A stretch of 18,621 nucleotides of DNA, taken from contig CALFEZ010000197.1 in the NCBI GenBank assembly GCA_937957895.1, forward strand, positions 1 to 18,621, written 5' to 3'. Origin of the DNA: an uncultured Erysipelotrichaceae bacterium. Lineage in GTDB: Bacteria; Bacillota_I; Bacilli_A; Erysipelotrichales; Erysipelotrichaceae. Below are positions 1-8,195 of the stretch, one piece after another. A program made the translations under genes and the position numbers. Each line of letters begins with the position of its first letter. Positions within the stretch are counted from its first letter, which is position 1. The notes beneath the pieces were generated by a model. That model worked only from the letters and a program-made list of their open reading frames with translations. It was not told where the DNA came from and made no database searches.

Positions 1-848
1 ATTTACCTAAACTACGTCAAGGCAAGGTCACAGGGGTCAGCATGGCATGTTTTTTTGAAGGTCATGAAACCATGACTACAGCAAAAAAGATGATCACAAC
101 CCTCAAAGAGGAAATCATGCTCAATCATGACACCGTTCATTTTTATCAGCAAGGATCAATGGATCCAAACAAACTCAATGCCCTTATATCGATCGAAGGC
201 ATGTGTTTTGTCAAGCGTGATCCTGAAGGTTTTCTTGACTGGGCATATGCTCAGGGAGTGCGTATCGCTTCACTTAGCTGGAACGATGAAAATGCATTGT
301 CCACGGGTGCCAAGGGAGATCCATGTCGAGGTTTGACGAAACTTGGCAAACGTGCGATCCGTCATATGAACAAACGCAACATCATCATCGATGTATCCCA
401 TGCCAATGAAAAAAGTTTCTATGATATTGTGGAGACGACCACCAAACCGATCATGGCGACCCACAGCAATGCCAGAAAACTATGTCAGGTGGATAGAAAT
501 CTGACGGATCAGCAAATCAAAGCGATCGCAGCAACCGGTGGATTGATCGGGTTGGTTGCAGCAAGATATTTCGTTTCGGATATCGAAAGTGAACAGCATG
601 CCTTGACATTGGCCAAACATGCGCGATATATCGCTGATCTGACATCGATCGAACATGTGTGTGTCGGATTTGACTACATGGACTTTTTGGAAGACCCATT
701 TGGAAGGCAGGCAATGGCCATCGATCTGCAAGATGCATCCATGTCCCAAAACCTGATCATGGCATTATCACAAAGTGGATTTGAAGAAGATGAAATCGAA
801 AAGATCGCATTCAAAAACATTGAACGATTCTTGTATGAAAACATGTAA
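1..848 (+). CDS. Membrane dipeptidase, peptidase family M19 (5'-truncated by window edge)
   Basis: This is a zinc-dependent dipeptidase of the renal/membrane dipeptidase family, which cleaves dipeptides. The reading frame is open to the left edge (codons from base 3) and reads L-P-K-L-R-Q-G-K-V-T-G-V before the first internal ATG at 42. That matches the usual 'DLPRLRxGxVG' stretch of M19 enzymes, so the true start and the first metal motif (HxD) lie outside the window and ATG 42 is not the start. Visible metal-site candidates are the Glu in SIEGM (195-197), the His in DVSHAN (399-401), the His in THSNAR (462-464) and the Asp in GFDYMD (672-674). The family signatures GLTxxGxxxIxxMN and RNLTDxQIKAIAATGG are also clear. 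About 281 residues are present of a usual 300-370. It is convergent with the ABC operon and shares its terminator. Confidence 0.93.
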   Translation, partial: LPKLRQGKVTGVSMACFFEGHETMTTAKKMITTLKEEIMLNHDTVHFYQQGSMDPNKLNALISIEGMCFVKRDPEGFLDWAYAQGVRIASLSWNDENALSTGAKGDPCRGLTKLGKRAIRHMNKRNIIIDVSHANEKSFYDIVETTTKPIMATHSNARKLCQVDRNLTDQQIKAIAATGGLIGLVAARYFVSDIESEQHALTLAKHARYIADLTSIEHVCVGFDYMDFLEDPFGRQAMAIDLQDASMSQNLIMALSQSGFEEDEIEKIAFKNIERFLYENM

Positions 849-850
849 AA

Positions 851-872
851 GGATGAGCCGATCGGCTCATCC
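851..872. terminator. Bidirectional terminator, perfect 22-bp palindrome
   Basis: Two 11-base arms (GGATGAGCCGA and its exact complement) abut with no spacer. TTTGTTTT follows on the plus strand and TTTTAC on the minus strand. It can end both the dipeptidase transcript and the convergent permease transcript. The permease stop codon (867-869) lies inside the right arm. Confidence 0.88.
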
Positions 873-2126
873 TTTGTTTTCACTCATGATCATTTTGATG
901 GCTTTGAACAACCCTATTTTGTTTCCGTAGTTCAATGAGCCCATGCGATAGATACGTATCGATAAAAACGCAAAGAAGGAAGTCACCAACATCATCAATG
1001 CCAGCGAACCAGCCAGTTCATACCAAGCAACTGACATTTGAAAGTATCGGACCGGCATGGCCAAAATCGATGTAAACGGAACAAATGAAGCAACCCTGAC
1101 GATCGACGATCCAGGAAACTCCATGCCAAATGCAGAGATGAAATAAGCGATCATAAACAGAAAAGTAATGGGAGCAATGGAAGAACTTACATCTTCGATC
1201 TTGGATACCAACGATCCCAGGGAAGCATAGATAAACAGATACAGAAGATACCCTGTGACAGTGAAGATCAAATAGATCAAGATCCCGTCCCATGTAAACC
1301 CGGCAGCAATCCCATCCAACAATAATTCAGGAAAGTTAGCTCGGTTGATCAGCACACCGATCATTGCCACCAAGGCTACAAATCCAAACTGAGCAAGACC
1401 GGCGATCCCGTTGGCAAATACCTTTCCGATGATCAATGTAGAAGGTTTTGTCGATGTGATCAATACTTCCATCGTTCGGTTGTCTTTCTCCCGGGCAACG
1501 GTTGTTGAGACAAATGACCCATACATGATCACCAAAATGTAGACAGCAAGCATCAAGATGAAGCTCAAGAAGAAAGTGTTTGCGGAATCACGACCCAAGA
1601 TCGTCTCCTGGTAGTTTATCTCGACATTCATGGCTTGATAAATCGTGGAAGGATCCAGTTCCATGGCTTGAAGGTTTTTGTTGATCTGTATGCTTTGCAG
1701 CATGCTCGACAAATACCTACCCCCAAAAGACATCATGTTTCGATCAAGCAAAATGGCTGAAATCGAATGATCCGACTCAATGATGAATCCTTCGCTTATC
1801 ACTCGTGATTGCACATCGGATCTCAATTGTTGTTGCGATTGGTAAAGAACATAATCATCCAGATGTTCAAGGAGCTGATCTTGGATGGTCACATCTTCCA
1901 AAAAGAGCAAACCGGCATTGTTTAGCGAAGTGATCGGTGGTTGAACGATGGGTTCATCGATCGGATCCACGATGGATGGATCATCTGATCCAAACATCAC
2001 GATAAATGTGGGGATCGTGGTGGCGATCAAAAAGACCAAACTGACGATCAGAGTGGATATGATAACACTCTTTTTGGTCAATATGCTGCGAAGCTCAAAC
2101 CAAAGGACATGTTTAACTTGCTTCAT
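867..2126 (-). CDS. ABC-2 type exporter permease (NatB/YhaP-like)
   Basis: This is the membrane subunit of an ABC exporter, partner of the ATPase encoded just upstream; the substrate is unknown (NatAB exports sodium in Bacillus; related pairs have other roles). I place the start at ATG 2126 (419 aa), preceded by AGGTGA at a 5-base spacing; a GTG at 2135 is in frame but would overlap that ribosome site. The architecture is typical of NatB: one N-terminal membrane helix (about residues 20-45), a large external domain of roughly 140 residues, then about five helices from residue 185 on. The conserved cytoplasmic motif V-A-R-E-K-D-N-R-T-M-E-V-L followed by I-I-G-K lies near residues 210-235. The gene overlaps the ATPase gene by 14 bases, so translation is probably coupled. 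Confidence 0.9.
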   Translation of the reverse strand: MKQVKHVLWFELRSILTKKSVIISTLIVSLVFLIATTIPTFIVMFGSDDPSIVDPIDEPIVQPPITSLNNAGLLFLEDVTIQDQLLEHLDDYVLYQSQQQLRSDVQSRVISEGFIIESDHSISAILLDRNMMSFGGRYLSSMLQSIQINKNLQAMELDPSTIYQAMNVEINYQETILGRDSANTFFLSFILMLAVYILVIMYGSFVSTTVAREKDNRTMEVLITSTKPSTLIIGKVFANGIAGLAQFGFVALVAMIGVLINRANFPELLLDGIAAGFTWDGILIYLIFTVTGYLLYLFIYASLGSLVSKIEDVSSSIAPITFLFMIAYFISAFGMEFPGSSIVRVASFVPFTSILAMPVRYFQMSVAWYELAGSLALMMLVTSFFAFLSIRIYRMGSLNYGNKIGLFKAIKMIMSENKG

Positions 2127-3033
2127 CGTATTCACCTACCTTCGCAACAAAAATATCATGCAGACTTGGATAGTAAGGCATGAATGTATTCACTTCGATC
2201 CCTATTTCCATGCATCGCTGCAAAAAGCGATTGGAATCCAATGATTGATTCAGCTCGATGATCGCAGATTGTCTGTCAAAAAAACATTCTTTGGTAAAAG
2301 GCTGCATCTTTAAAGTATCTACCAAAGACTCGTCATCATGATTCGATGCTTTGATTCGGATGCGATGGTTCCCCATCTCTTTTTTGATCTTGTCAAGACT
2401 ATCGGATAGGATGATCCGTCCTTGATCGATCAGTGTGATCTCATCACAAAACTCTTCCACATACGACATTTGGTGTGAAGAGAAGATGACGATTTTGGAC
2501 TGTTTGATCTTTTCAGCGATGATATCCTTGAGCACCTGGGCATTGACAGGATCCAATCCACTGAAAGGCTCATCGAGGATGATGATATCCGGATCATGGA
2601 TCAATGCCTGTGCGATTTGGACTTTTTGTTGATTTCCTTTGGAGAGCGTTTCCAGTTTGTGTTTGATCGCATAATCCAGTTCAAAACGCTCAAGCCAGTA
2701 TTGGATGGATTTTTGTGCTTGTTTGGCAGTCGCTCCTTTTAGTTTGGCAAAATACTTGAGTTGTTCACCGATGGGCTCTTTGCCATAGAGTCCTCGTTCT
2801 TCAGGAAGATATCCCACTCTGACCTTTGTGGGATCAAACGGGGTTCCATCCAAAACAAAAGTGCCACTATCCGGTTTGAAAACATCCATCAAAGCACGGA
2901 TGGTCGTTGTTTTCCCAGCCCCGTTGCGGCCAAGAAAACCCATGGCTTTTGACGAGTTCACAGTGAATGACACATCAAACAAAATCTGTTTTCCTGAAAA
3001 GCTTTTATTGATTTTTTGAATCTTTAGTTCCAT
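2113..3033 (-). CDS. ABC transporter ATP-binding protein (NatA/YhaQ-like)
   Basis: This is the ATPase subunit of the exporter, 306 aa. It shows Walker A GRNGAGKT (residues 35-42), the Q-loop region GYLPEERGLYGK with Glu where many families have Gln (about 74-85), signature LSKGN (130-134), Walker B IIILDE (150-155) and H-loop His187 in SSHQM. The C-terminal extension of about 90 residues after the nucleotide-binding domain is typical of NatA-like drug/ion exporter ATPases. Start ATG 3033 has AAAGGA six bases upstream. The gene overlaps the upstream DUF2812 gene by 29 bases and the downstream permease by 14, so the three form one operon. The substrate cannot be inferred from the sequence. Confidence 0.95.
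   Translation of the reverse strand: MELKIQKINKSFSGKQILFDVSFTVNSSKAMGFLGRNGAGKTTTIRALMDVFKPDSGTFVLDGTPFDPTKVRVGYLPEERGLYGKEPIGEQLKYFAKLKGATAKQAQKSIQYWLERFELDYAIKHKLETLSKGNQQKVQIAQALIHDPDIIILDEPFSGLDPVNAQVLKDIIAEKIKQSKIVIFSSHQMSYVEEFCDEITLIDQGRIILSDSLDKIKKEMGNHRIRIKASNHDDESLVDTLKMQPFTKECFFDRQSAIIELNQSLDSNRFLQRCMEIGIEVNTFMPYYPSLHDIFVAKVGEYDEAS
2132..2137 (-). promoter_or_regulatory. Ribosome binding site deciding the permease start
   Basis: AGGTGA on the minus strand lies five bases before ATG 2126. It contains the alternative GTG (2133-2135), which makes GTG an unlikely initiator. The site lies inside the end of the ATPase gene. Confidence 0.6.
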
Positions 3034-3580
3034 GCAGTTCCTTTCTCAAATGAGACCCTTTAAGCCAAGTCGTGATCGTGGCATACATCATGATCAATGC
3101 TCCCATTCCCATCAGCAAGGTAGCTGCAAACAGTGCTGACACTACAGGCATGTTGGGCTCTTCGGCAACTCTAAAAAGGGAGAACCCATATCCGGAGAAT
3201 GCGGTAAGCAAAACAAACCCCAAAAACAACAAGAGGAGTTTCTTCGCGATGCCATGATAAGCGTTGGCTTTGGCCATGACATCCGTATAAAAGCGCGGTG
3301 TATTGACCGGGGCAGTGAAGTAATGGAGAGATCCCATCGAACAGACATATGTCCAATTCTTTCGTTTGTAATTGTCCAGATACGTCTGATCGATCTGATC
3401 ATTGTGATCGATAAGATAGGTACTCATGCTTGGCTTATCCAATACGAGCTTGTAGCTCAGATAAGGAACCGTGATGCCTTTTAAGTGATACCCTTTGACC
3501 GAATACATGGCCATGCGACTTAGATCTTTTTGTTCAGTGGTTGCAAGACAGGTAAGATTGAGTATTTTTTTCTGTTTCAT
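3005..3580 (-). CDS. DUF2812-like membrane protein, first gene of the ABC operon
   Basis: This 191-residue protein has a soluble N-terminal half resembling DUF2812. The family signature is an early 'KGYHLKG' stretch (29-35), a central Y-L-x-x-Y segment, and a W-T-Y-V-C-S-M-G-S-L-H-Y-F block (76-88). Two predicted membrane helices follow (about 113-134 and 145-171), then a short basic tail. DUF2812 proteins are often found beside PadR-type regulators and ABC exporters; no regulator is present here. ATG 3580 is preceded by AGGGGA at about seven bases. The 3' end overlaps the ATPase gene, so it is co-transcribed and possibly a sensor or accessory subunit (inference). The molecular function is unknown. 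Confidence 0.75.
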   Translation of the reverse strand: MKQKKILNLTCLATTEQKDLSRMAMYSVKGYHLKGITVPYLSYKLVLDKPSMSTYLIDHNDQIDQTYLDNYKRKNWTYVCSMGSLHYFTAPVNTPRFYTDVMAKANAYHGIAKKLLLLFLGFVLLTAFSGYGFSLFRVAEEPNMPVVSALFAATLLMGMGALIMMYATITTWLKGSHLRKELHGTKDSKNQ

Positions 3581-3608
3581 TGAGATATCCCCTATTGTAC
3601 GTAAATCA

Positions 3609-3638
3609 AGTATACAGAGATGGTCAAGTCTGTGTCAA
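3609..3638 (-). promoter_or_regulatory. Sigma-A-type promoter of the DUF2812-ABC operon
   Basis: On the minus strand a consensus -35 TTGACA (3633-3638) is followed after 18 bases by TATACT (3609-3614), about 28 bases before the start codon. It is the best canonical promoter in the window. Confidence 0.75.
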
Positions 3639-3665
3639 GAAAAGGCAAAAAAAGAGGACATCGAT

Positions 3666-3673
3666 GCTATAAT
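3666..3673 (+). promoter_or_regulatory. Extended -10 promoter of the S9 peptidase gene
   Basis: TGC-TATAAT ends 18 bases before the start codon, with no good -35 hexamer at the usual distance. AAGGAG (3681-3686) follows as the ribosome site. Confidence 0.6.
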
Positions 3674-3691
3674 GGTAAAAAAGGAGACATT

Positions 3692-5659
3692 ATGAGTATC
3701 ATTAACACCGATGTGTGGCAACGATTTAAATTTTTGGGCAACGTGTCATCCAACCCCGGATTTGATGCATGTGCTTTCGTTGTTACGACAACAGATTACA
3801 AAAACGACAAATACAAACACAACATTTGGTTGTACCAACAGGAGCGGATGCTGCAGCTGACAGGTTTTGATGATGAGTCAACGTATGTCTGGCTCGATGA
3901 CCAAACCATTTTATTCACATCCAATCGATCCAAAAACAAAGAAGAGGGCATCATCCAAACGGATTTCTTTACGATCTCGATCCATGGCGGAGAAGCAAAA
4001 AAAGCATTTTCGATCCCTATGATCGTCACCGACTTCAAAGTACTTGATCAAAAGACCTTGATCATGAGTGCCCTTTGTGATGTGGATTTCGCAGATATCC
4101 ATAAAGCAGACAAAGAGACGATCGAAAAAAGAGCCAAGACAAAGAAAGATGAGCAGTTTTTTGAGATCATCGATCAAATCCCATTCTACTTCAACGGTTC
4201 TTCGTTTACTTCTGGTAAACGAAACCGACTGTATCGTTATGACATATCCAATGAAACCCTTACACCACTGACAAAGATCGACTTTCAGGTATCCTCTTTT
4301 CAGCTGAGTACCGATCGTACTTTCTGCATCGTGGTCGGAGCACCATTTCGTGATGTGGCCAAACTGATCAATGATCTTTATGAGATCGATCTAAAATCCA
4401 AAAAGATCAAAAAGCTATCCAAAGGCAAACAACTGATCGCCGCAGCATACCAGATCCAAAACGAGATCCTCGCATTGGTCAAACCAAACAATGCTACTTA
4501 CGGCTTGAATCAAAACGTCGTGATCACCAAATTTGACCGCAAAAAAGGCACGTTTGAATCATTGGTCGATCCGATCTATTCCATCGGCAACAGCATCAAC
4601 AGCGATATCCGCTATGCAGGGTCATCCTTGGTCCAAGTGATCCAAGACAAGTTGTATTACACCCTCAATGTCCATGATCATTCACGATTGATGGAGGTAG
4701 ACAAAGATGGAAATGTCAGGACGATCGTTGATTGGCCGGGATCGATCGATGGGTATGCATTGGTGCAGGGACAGTGGATCTTTGCTGCTTTGACAAGACA
4801 ACAACCCCAAGAACTTTACGATATCGATCAAAAAGCACTTACTTCATTCAATAAATTGGATGAGCCATTGCAGATCATTGCTCCGAAGATCATCGAGTTC
4901 CATATCGATCATCGTCAACTCAAAGGATGGGTGTTGTTGCCACCGAAGTTCAGCACCAAAAAGAAATACCCGGCCATACTCAATATCCATGGAGGGCCCA
5001 AGACCATCTATGGGGAAGTGTATGTCCATGAGATGCAAGTCTGGGCTAATCATGGATATGTCGTGATGTTCACCAATCCAACCGGATCGGATGGCCAGGA
5101 TAACGCTTTTTCAGACATTCGCGGGAAATACGGAACCATCGATTACGATGATCTGATGGGGTTTGTGGATACGGTGTTGGACAAGTATCCTAACATCGAC
5201 ACCAAGCGTCTGGGTGTGACAGGGGGTTCATATGGTGGCTTCATGACCAATTGGATCATCGGTCATACACAACGATTCGCTTGTGCCATCACGCAACGGT
5301 CGATCTCCAACTGGACATCTTTTTATGGAGTGTCGGATATCGGATATTACTTCACACAAGATCAGCAACAAGCATCCATGCAAAAACCACAGGACATGGA
5401 AAAACTGTGGTTCCACTCACCGATCAAGTACGTGGATCAAATGAAAACACCGACCTTGATCATCCATTCAGCCAAGGATTATCGTTGTCCTGTCGAACAA
5501 GGATATCAGTTATTTACATGTCTAAAGGAAAACAAAGTTCCTACCAAGATGGTGATGTTTCATAATGAGAACCATGATCTATCCAGAAACGGAAAACCCA
5601 AGGCAAGACAAAAAAGGCTGGACGAAATGTTCGGTTGGTTTGAGCAGTATCTGAAATGA
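3692..5659 (+). CDS. S9-family serine peptidase (acylaminoacyl-peptidase/prolyl oligopeptidase type)
   Basis: This is a cytoplasmic peptidase of 655 aa acting on short peptides, resembling Bacillus YuxL. I chose ATG 3692 because AAGGAG lies five bases upstream and a -10 box lies inside the longer in-frame extension from 3620. The N-terminal part (about residues 30-380) has the repeating strand pattern of a beta-propeller. The C-terminal part (about 400-655) is an alpha/beta hydrolase with nucleophile Ser513 in GGSYGGFM, Asp596 in HSAKDYR and His628 in NENHDLSR. The final LSRxGxPxxRxxRL segment is typical of this subfamily. There is no signal peptide. It stands alone between its own promoter and terminator. 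Confidence 0.95.
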   Translation: MSIINTDVWQRFKFLGNVSSNPGFDACAFVVTTTDYKNDKYKHNIWLYQQERMLQLTGFDDESTYVWLDDQTILFTSNRSKNKEEGIIQTDFFTISIHGGEAKKAFSIPMIVTDFKVLDQKTLIMSALCDVDFADIHKADKETIEKRAKTKKDEQFFEIIDQIPFYFNGSSFTSGKRNRLYRYDISNETLTPLTKIDFQVSSFQLSTDRTFCIVVGAPFRDVAKLINDLYEIDLKSKKIKKLSKGKQLIAAAYQIQNEILALVKPNNATYGLNQNVVITKFDRKKGTFESLVDPIYSIGNSINSDIRYAGSSLVQVIQDKLYYTLNVHDHSRLMEVDKDGNVRTIVDWPGSIDGYALVQGQWIFAALTRQQPQELYDIDQKALTSFNKLDEPLQIIAPKIIEFHIDHRQLKGWVLLPPKFSTKKKYPAILNIHGGPKTIYGEVYVHEMQVWANHGYVVMFTNPTGSDGQDNAFSDIRGKYGTIDYDDLMGFVDTVLDKYPNIDTKRLGVTGGSYGGFMTNWIIGHTQRFACAITQRSISNWTSFYGVSDIGYYFTQDQQQASMQKPQDMEKLWFHSPIKYVDQMKTPTLIIHSAKDYRCPVEQGYQLFTCLKENKVPTKMVMFHNENHDLSRNGKPKARQKRLDEMFGWFEQYLK

Positions 5660-5661
5660 GC

Positions 5662-5689
5662 AAAACCAAGGGTTTCCCTTGGTTTTTTT
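5662..5689 (+). terminator. Rho-independent terminator after the S9 peptidase
   Basis: An 11-base stem (5662-5672 with 5676-5686), TTT loop and a T-run through 5689 lie two bases after the stop codon. Confidence 0.9.
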
Positions 5690-5700
5690 GAGCAATTTGT

Positions 5701-5729
5701 TTATCAAGCGCATGATTTTTGGATATGAT
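5701..5729 (+). promoter_or_regulatory. Probable promoter of the SOUL-hydrolase pair
   Basis: TTATCA (5701-5706), a 17-base spacer and TATGAT (5724-5729) precede the AAGGTGA ribosome site at 5739-5745. Confidence 0.5.
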
Positions 5730-5749
5730 GATGCCATGAAGGTGAAATC

Positions 5750-6265
5750 ATGAAATATGAAAGTGCGTCGTATGATGTGTTGTTGAAAGATGGTGATTAT
5801 GAGATTCGCCGTTATCATCCGATGATCCTGGCCAAGACAAAAGAACGATCTTTATCGGGAGCTTACGGATTCAATGAGATCTTCAACTACATATCCAAAG
5901 ACAACGATAAAAATCAGAAAATCTCGATGACTACCCCGGTCATCAACGATCTACATCAAACCTCTCCGATCTCGACAGCTTTTGTGATGCCCAAAGCGTA
6001 CACCATCGATACATTGCCAACACCCAACAGTTCAAATACCCAACTGGTCACGGTAAAGGAGCGCGTCATGGCCATCGTTCGATTCTCCCAATCTGTTGAT
6101 CCAAAGCGGATCTTTGAGCAACAACAGCGTTTGTTGGAGTGGATCGAAAAACGAAACCTCAAGGTCATATCGGACTTCATGCTCGCAAGATACAATCCAC
6201 CTTTTATCCCCGGATTTTTAAAGAGAAACGAGATCATGGTCGAAATCGACCAAACCAATGGATAG
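5750..6265 (+). CDS. SOUL-family heme-binding-type protein
   Basis: This 171-residue soluble protein belongs to the SOUL/HBP family, small heme- or tetrapyrrole-binding proteins first known from animals and plants and scattered in bacteria. Family marks are YEIRRY near the N-terminus (17-22), F-N-E-I-F-N-Y-I-S around 41-49, the KISMTTPV motif (57-64), a late VRFSQS segment, and the C-terminal Y-N-P-P-F-I-P-G-F-L-K-R-N-E-I block (148-162). It has no signal peptide. ATG 5750 has AAGGTGA four bases upstream. Its stop codon overlaps the ribosome site of the following hydrolase gene, eight bases before that gene's start, so the two are co-transcribed. The ligand is not shown by sequence, and the biological role is unknown in bacteria of this type. 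Confidence 0.92.
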   Translation: MKYESASYDVLLKDGDYEIRRYHPMILAKTKERSLSGAYGFNEIFNYISKDNDKNQKISMTTPVINDLHQTSPISTAFVMPKAYTIDTLPTPNSSNTQLVTVKERVMAIVRFSQSVDPKRIFEQQQRLLEWIEKRNLKVISDFMLARYNPPFIPGFLKRNEIMVEIDQTNG

Positions 6266-6273
6266 GAGCATCC

Positions 6274-7215
6274 ATGAAACGACTAAAAAGAATCCTGCTG
6301 GCAGTGTTGTTGATCATCCTGCTGGCTCCGTATCTTATTCCGAGTGAATTTGACGGTGTGATCCCTCAGCAACCATATGACAACAGTCAGTTTTTTACGA
6401 CCGATGAAAACGTGACCCTCCACTATCGACTATGGATGCCGGAAACACCCATCAAAGGTCAGATCCTGATGATCCATGGTCTTGGTGCGTCGACCTTTAG
6501 TTTTCGACATCAGACAGAAGCACTCAAAGATGCCGGATATGTCGTGGTTGCTGTTGATCTTCCTGCCTTTGGATACAGCGACAAACGAAGAGGCATCGGT
6601 CATTCTCAACTTGCAAGAGCCAGTGCTTTGTGGCAGATGTTGGATGCGATCTCACAACAACACGATCTTGACGATCCTTGGACGATCACCGGTCATTCGA
6701 TGGGTGGCTCGACGGCATTGGCCATGAGCAATCAACGCCCGCTGCATGTGTCCTCGCTGATCATGATAGCACCTGCCATCACCACCGACAACGCTTCTTT
6801 TGGCTGGTTGTTTCGATCTTTTGTCGGTCAGTGGATGAAAGTGTATCTTAGATACTTTGCAATCAGTGAGGATAACTTTGCCGATATCCTTGACTCCGCT
6901 TCCAATGGTCCTGTCAGCGATGAAACGATCAAGGGTTATCTTGAACCGTTGATGATCAGAGGGACCAATCGTGCCCTGATCGATTTTGTGGCAACGGCCA
7001 AAAATGTGACGATCGATCAGTGGGTTGCCAATGATACTCCCATGTTGGTGATATGGGGAGAACAAGATCAGTGGGTATCGTTTGATCAATTATCGATCAT
7101 TCGACCTTATGTAAAGGATTTGACAGAATTTTCGATCAAAGAGGAAGGCCATTTGCCTCATGAGACATCCTATGATATCGTCAATCAAACCATTATGGAC
7201 TGGCTTGAAAGCTAA
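6274..7215 (+). CDS. Membrane-anchored alpha/beta hydrolase
   Basis: This 313-residue alpha/beta-fold hydrolase has an N-terminal basic stretch and hydrophobic helix (about residues 2-22), likely a signal anchor that places the enzyme outside the membrane. The catalytic triad is visible: Ser142 in GHSMGGS, Asp265 in WGEQDQW and His293 in EEGHLPH. The HGLGAS segment supplies the oxyanion region. I chose ATG 6274 because TAGGAG (6263-6268) lies five bases upstream and because a longer in-frame start at 6139 would run deep into the SOUL gene. The substrate (ester, lipid or lactone) cannot be told from sequence. It is translationally close-coupled to the SOUL gene. Confidence 0.9.
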   Translation: MKRLKRILLAVLLIILLAPYLIPSEFDGVIPQQPYDNSQFFTTDENVTLHYRLWMPETPIKGQILMIHGLGASTFSFRHQTEALKDAGYVVVAVDLPAFGYSDKRRGIGHSQLARASALWQMLDAISQQHDLDDPWTITGHSMGGSTALAMSNQRPLHVSSLIMIAPAITTDNASFGWLFRSFVGQWMKVYLRYFAISEDNFADILDSASNGPVSDETIKGYLEPLMIRGTNRALIDFVATAKNVTIDQWVANDTPMLVIWGEQDQWVSFDQLSIIRPYVKDLTEFSIKEEGHLPHETSYDIVNQTIMDWLES

Positions 7216-7244
7216 AGAAACAACTACACCCGATATAGGCAACA

Positions 7245-7253
7245 TGATACAAT
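7245..7253 (+). promoter_or_regulatory. Possible extended -10 promoter of the Ppx/GppA gene
   Basis: TGA-TACAAT has the TGn extension and overlaps the upstream in-frame ATG 7252, which argues that translation begins at ATG 7270 instead. No strong -35 is seen. Confidence 0.4.
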
Positions 7254-7269
7254 GAAAGCGGTGATATCC

Positions 7270-8169
7270 ATGAAAGTCGGACTAATTGATTTGGGATCGA
7301 ACTCGATCCGTCTGGTCGTCTATCAGACGATCGGTGATCAGTTGATCAAACTGGTCAACATTAGACAAAAAGCACAGAGTATTTTGTATGTCATCGACAA
7401 CAAAATGACTCAGGAAGGCATCGAACTGATCGTCACTGTCTTGGATGAACTCATCGAAACAGCCAAAACGTTCGATTTGGATCATTTCAAGATTTTTGCT
7501 ACGGCTTCTCTTCGCAACATCGACAACACCAAAGAAGCTGTCGGTGCGATCGAGAGCATGATCCATCATCCGATCGAGGTCTTATCAGAAAAAGACGAAA
7601 CATTGTATGGCTTTGAAGGGGTGAGCAAAAAAGAACCGCTTCCACCCAAAGGGTTGCTGATCGACATTGGCGGTGGATCGCTCGAGATGACTTATTTTGA
7701 AAATGATAAGGCGGTGTATACTTATCCACTTCCGGTAGGCAGCTTGTCATTTTACCACAACCATGTTTTCGAGCTGATCCCGACACTGAAAGAACAACAA
7801 GACATGCGAGAGGATATCCGATACAAGTTTTCACAGATACCCTGGCTTAAAAACATCATGATCGATACGATCATTGGTATCGGTGGATCTTCCAGAGCAT
7901 TGATCCGACTATCTCGCGAACTTGAACATATTCCCATCAAACAAACAACTTCGATCATCTCTAAAAAAGATGTAGAAAAGATATCCAAATTGGATATCCA
8001 TGCTTCCAAGACCATCCTCAAAGCCACTCCCAATCGTTTGATCACGATCGTACCGGCAGCAATCATGGTTGATGAACTGATGAGCTTGACCAAAGCAAGC
8101 ACATTCAAAGCATCATCATATGGGGTCAGAGAAGGATATCTGTTTAGAAAGATCTTAGCGATCGACTGA
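7270..8169 (+). CDS. Ppx/GppA family phosphatase (exopolyphosphatase / pppGpp phosphohydrolase)
   Basis: This 299-residue protein of the ASKHA fold hydrolyses inorganic polyphosphate and/or pppGpp. It has phosphate-1 motif GLIDLGSNSIRL (residues 4-15), phosphate-2 motif IDIGGGSLEM (about 131-140, with D132 and S137), and a GIGGSSRAL segment (203-211) in the second lobe. It is the short form without the C-terminal HD-like domain of E. coli Ppx (about 500 aa). ATG 7270 is preferred: GGTGAT lies just upstream, and the ATG at 7252 lies in a likely -10 box. It appears monocistronic and ends at a strong terminator. The sequence alone does not separate polyphosphatase from pppGpp phosphohydrolase activity. 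Confidence 0.92.
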   Translation: MKVGLIDLGSNSIRLVVYQTIGDQLIKLVNIRQKAQSILYVIDNKMTQEGIELIVTVLDELIETAKTFDLDHFKIFATASLRNIDNTKEAVGAIESMIHHPIEVLSEKDETLYGFEGVSKKEPLPPKGLLIDIGGGSLEMTYFENDKAVYTYPLPVGSLSFYHNHVFELIPTLKEQQDMREDIRYKFSQIPWLKNIMIDTIIGIGGSSRALIRLSRELEHIPIKQTTSIISKKDVEKISKLDIHASKTILKATPNRLITIVPAAIMVDELMSLTKASTFKASSYGVREGYLFRKILAID

Positions 8170-8171
8170 CA

Positions 8172-8195
8172 AAAAGCACGCCATGGCGTGCTTTT
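8172..8195. terminator. Bidirectional terminator, perfect 24-bp palindrome
   Basis: Arms AAAAGCACGCCA and its exact complement are contiguous, giving an A-tract/T-tract on both sides. It serves the Ppx/GppA gene (+) and the dioxygenase gene (-). The latter's TAA stop (8194-8196) overlaps the T-tract. Confidence 0.88.

Noticed and set aside
42..848. Dipeptidase start at ATG 42
   Set aside because: The frame is open to the left edge and the residues upstream match the conserved M19 core, so the gene starts outside the window.
3620..3691. Longer N-terminus for the S9 peptidase
   Set aside because: The extension contains the -10 box and ribosome site of ATG 3692, and its basic residues match nothing in the family.
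6139..6273. Longer N-terminus for the alpha/beta hydrolase
   Set aside because: It would overlap the SOUL gene by over 120 bases, while ATG 6274 has a ribosome site and leads directly into a signal anchor.
6652..7089. Minus-strand open frame opposite the hydrolase
   Set aside because: It lies entirely within the hydrolase gene, has no ribosome site and no recognisable domain. The many frames opposite hutU, hutI and the malic enzyme were rejected for the same reason.
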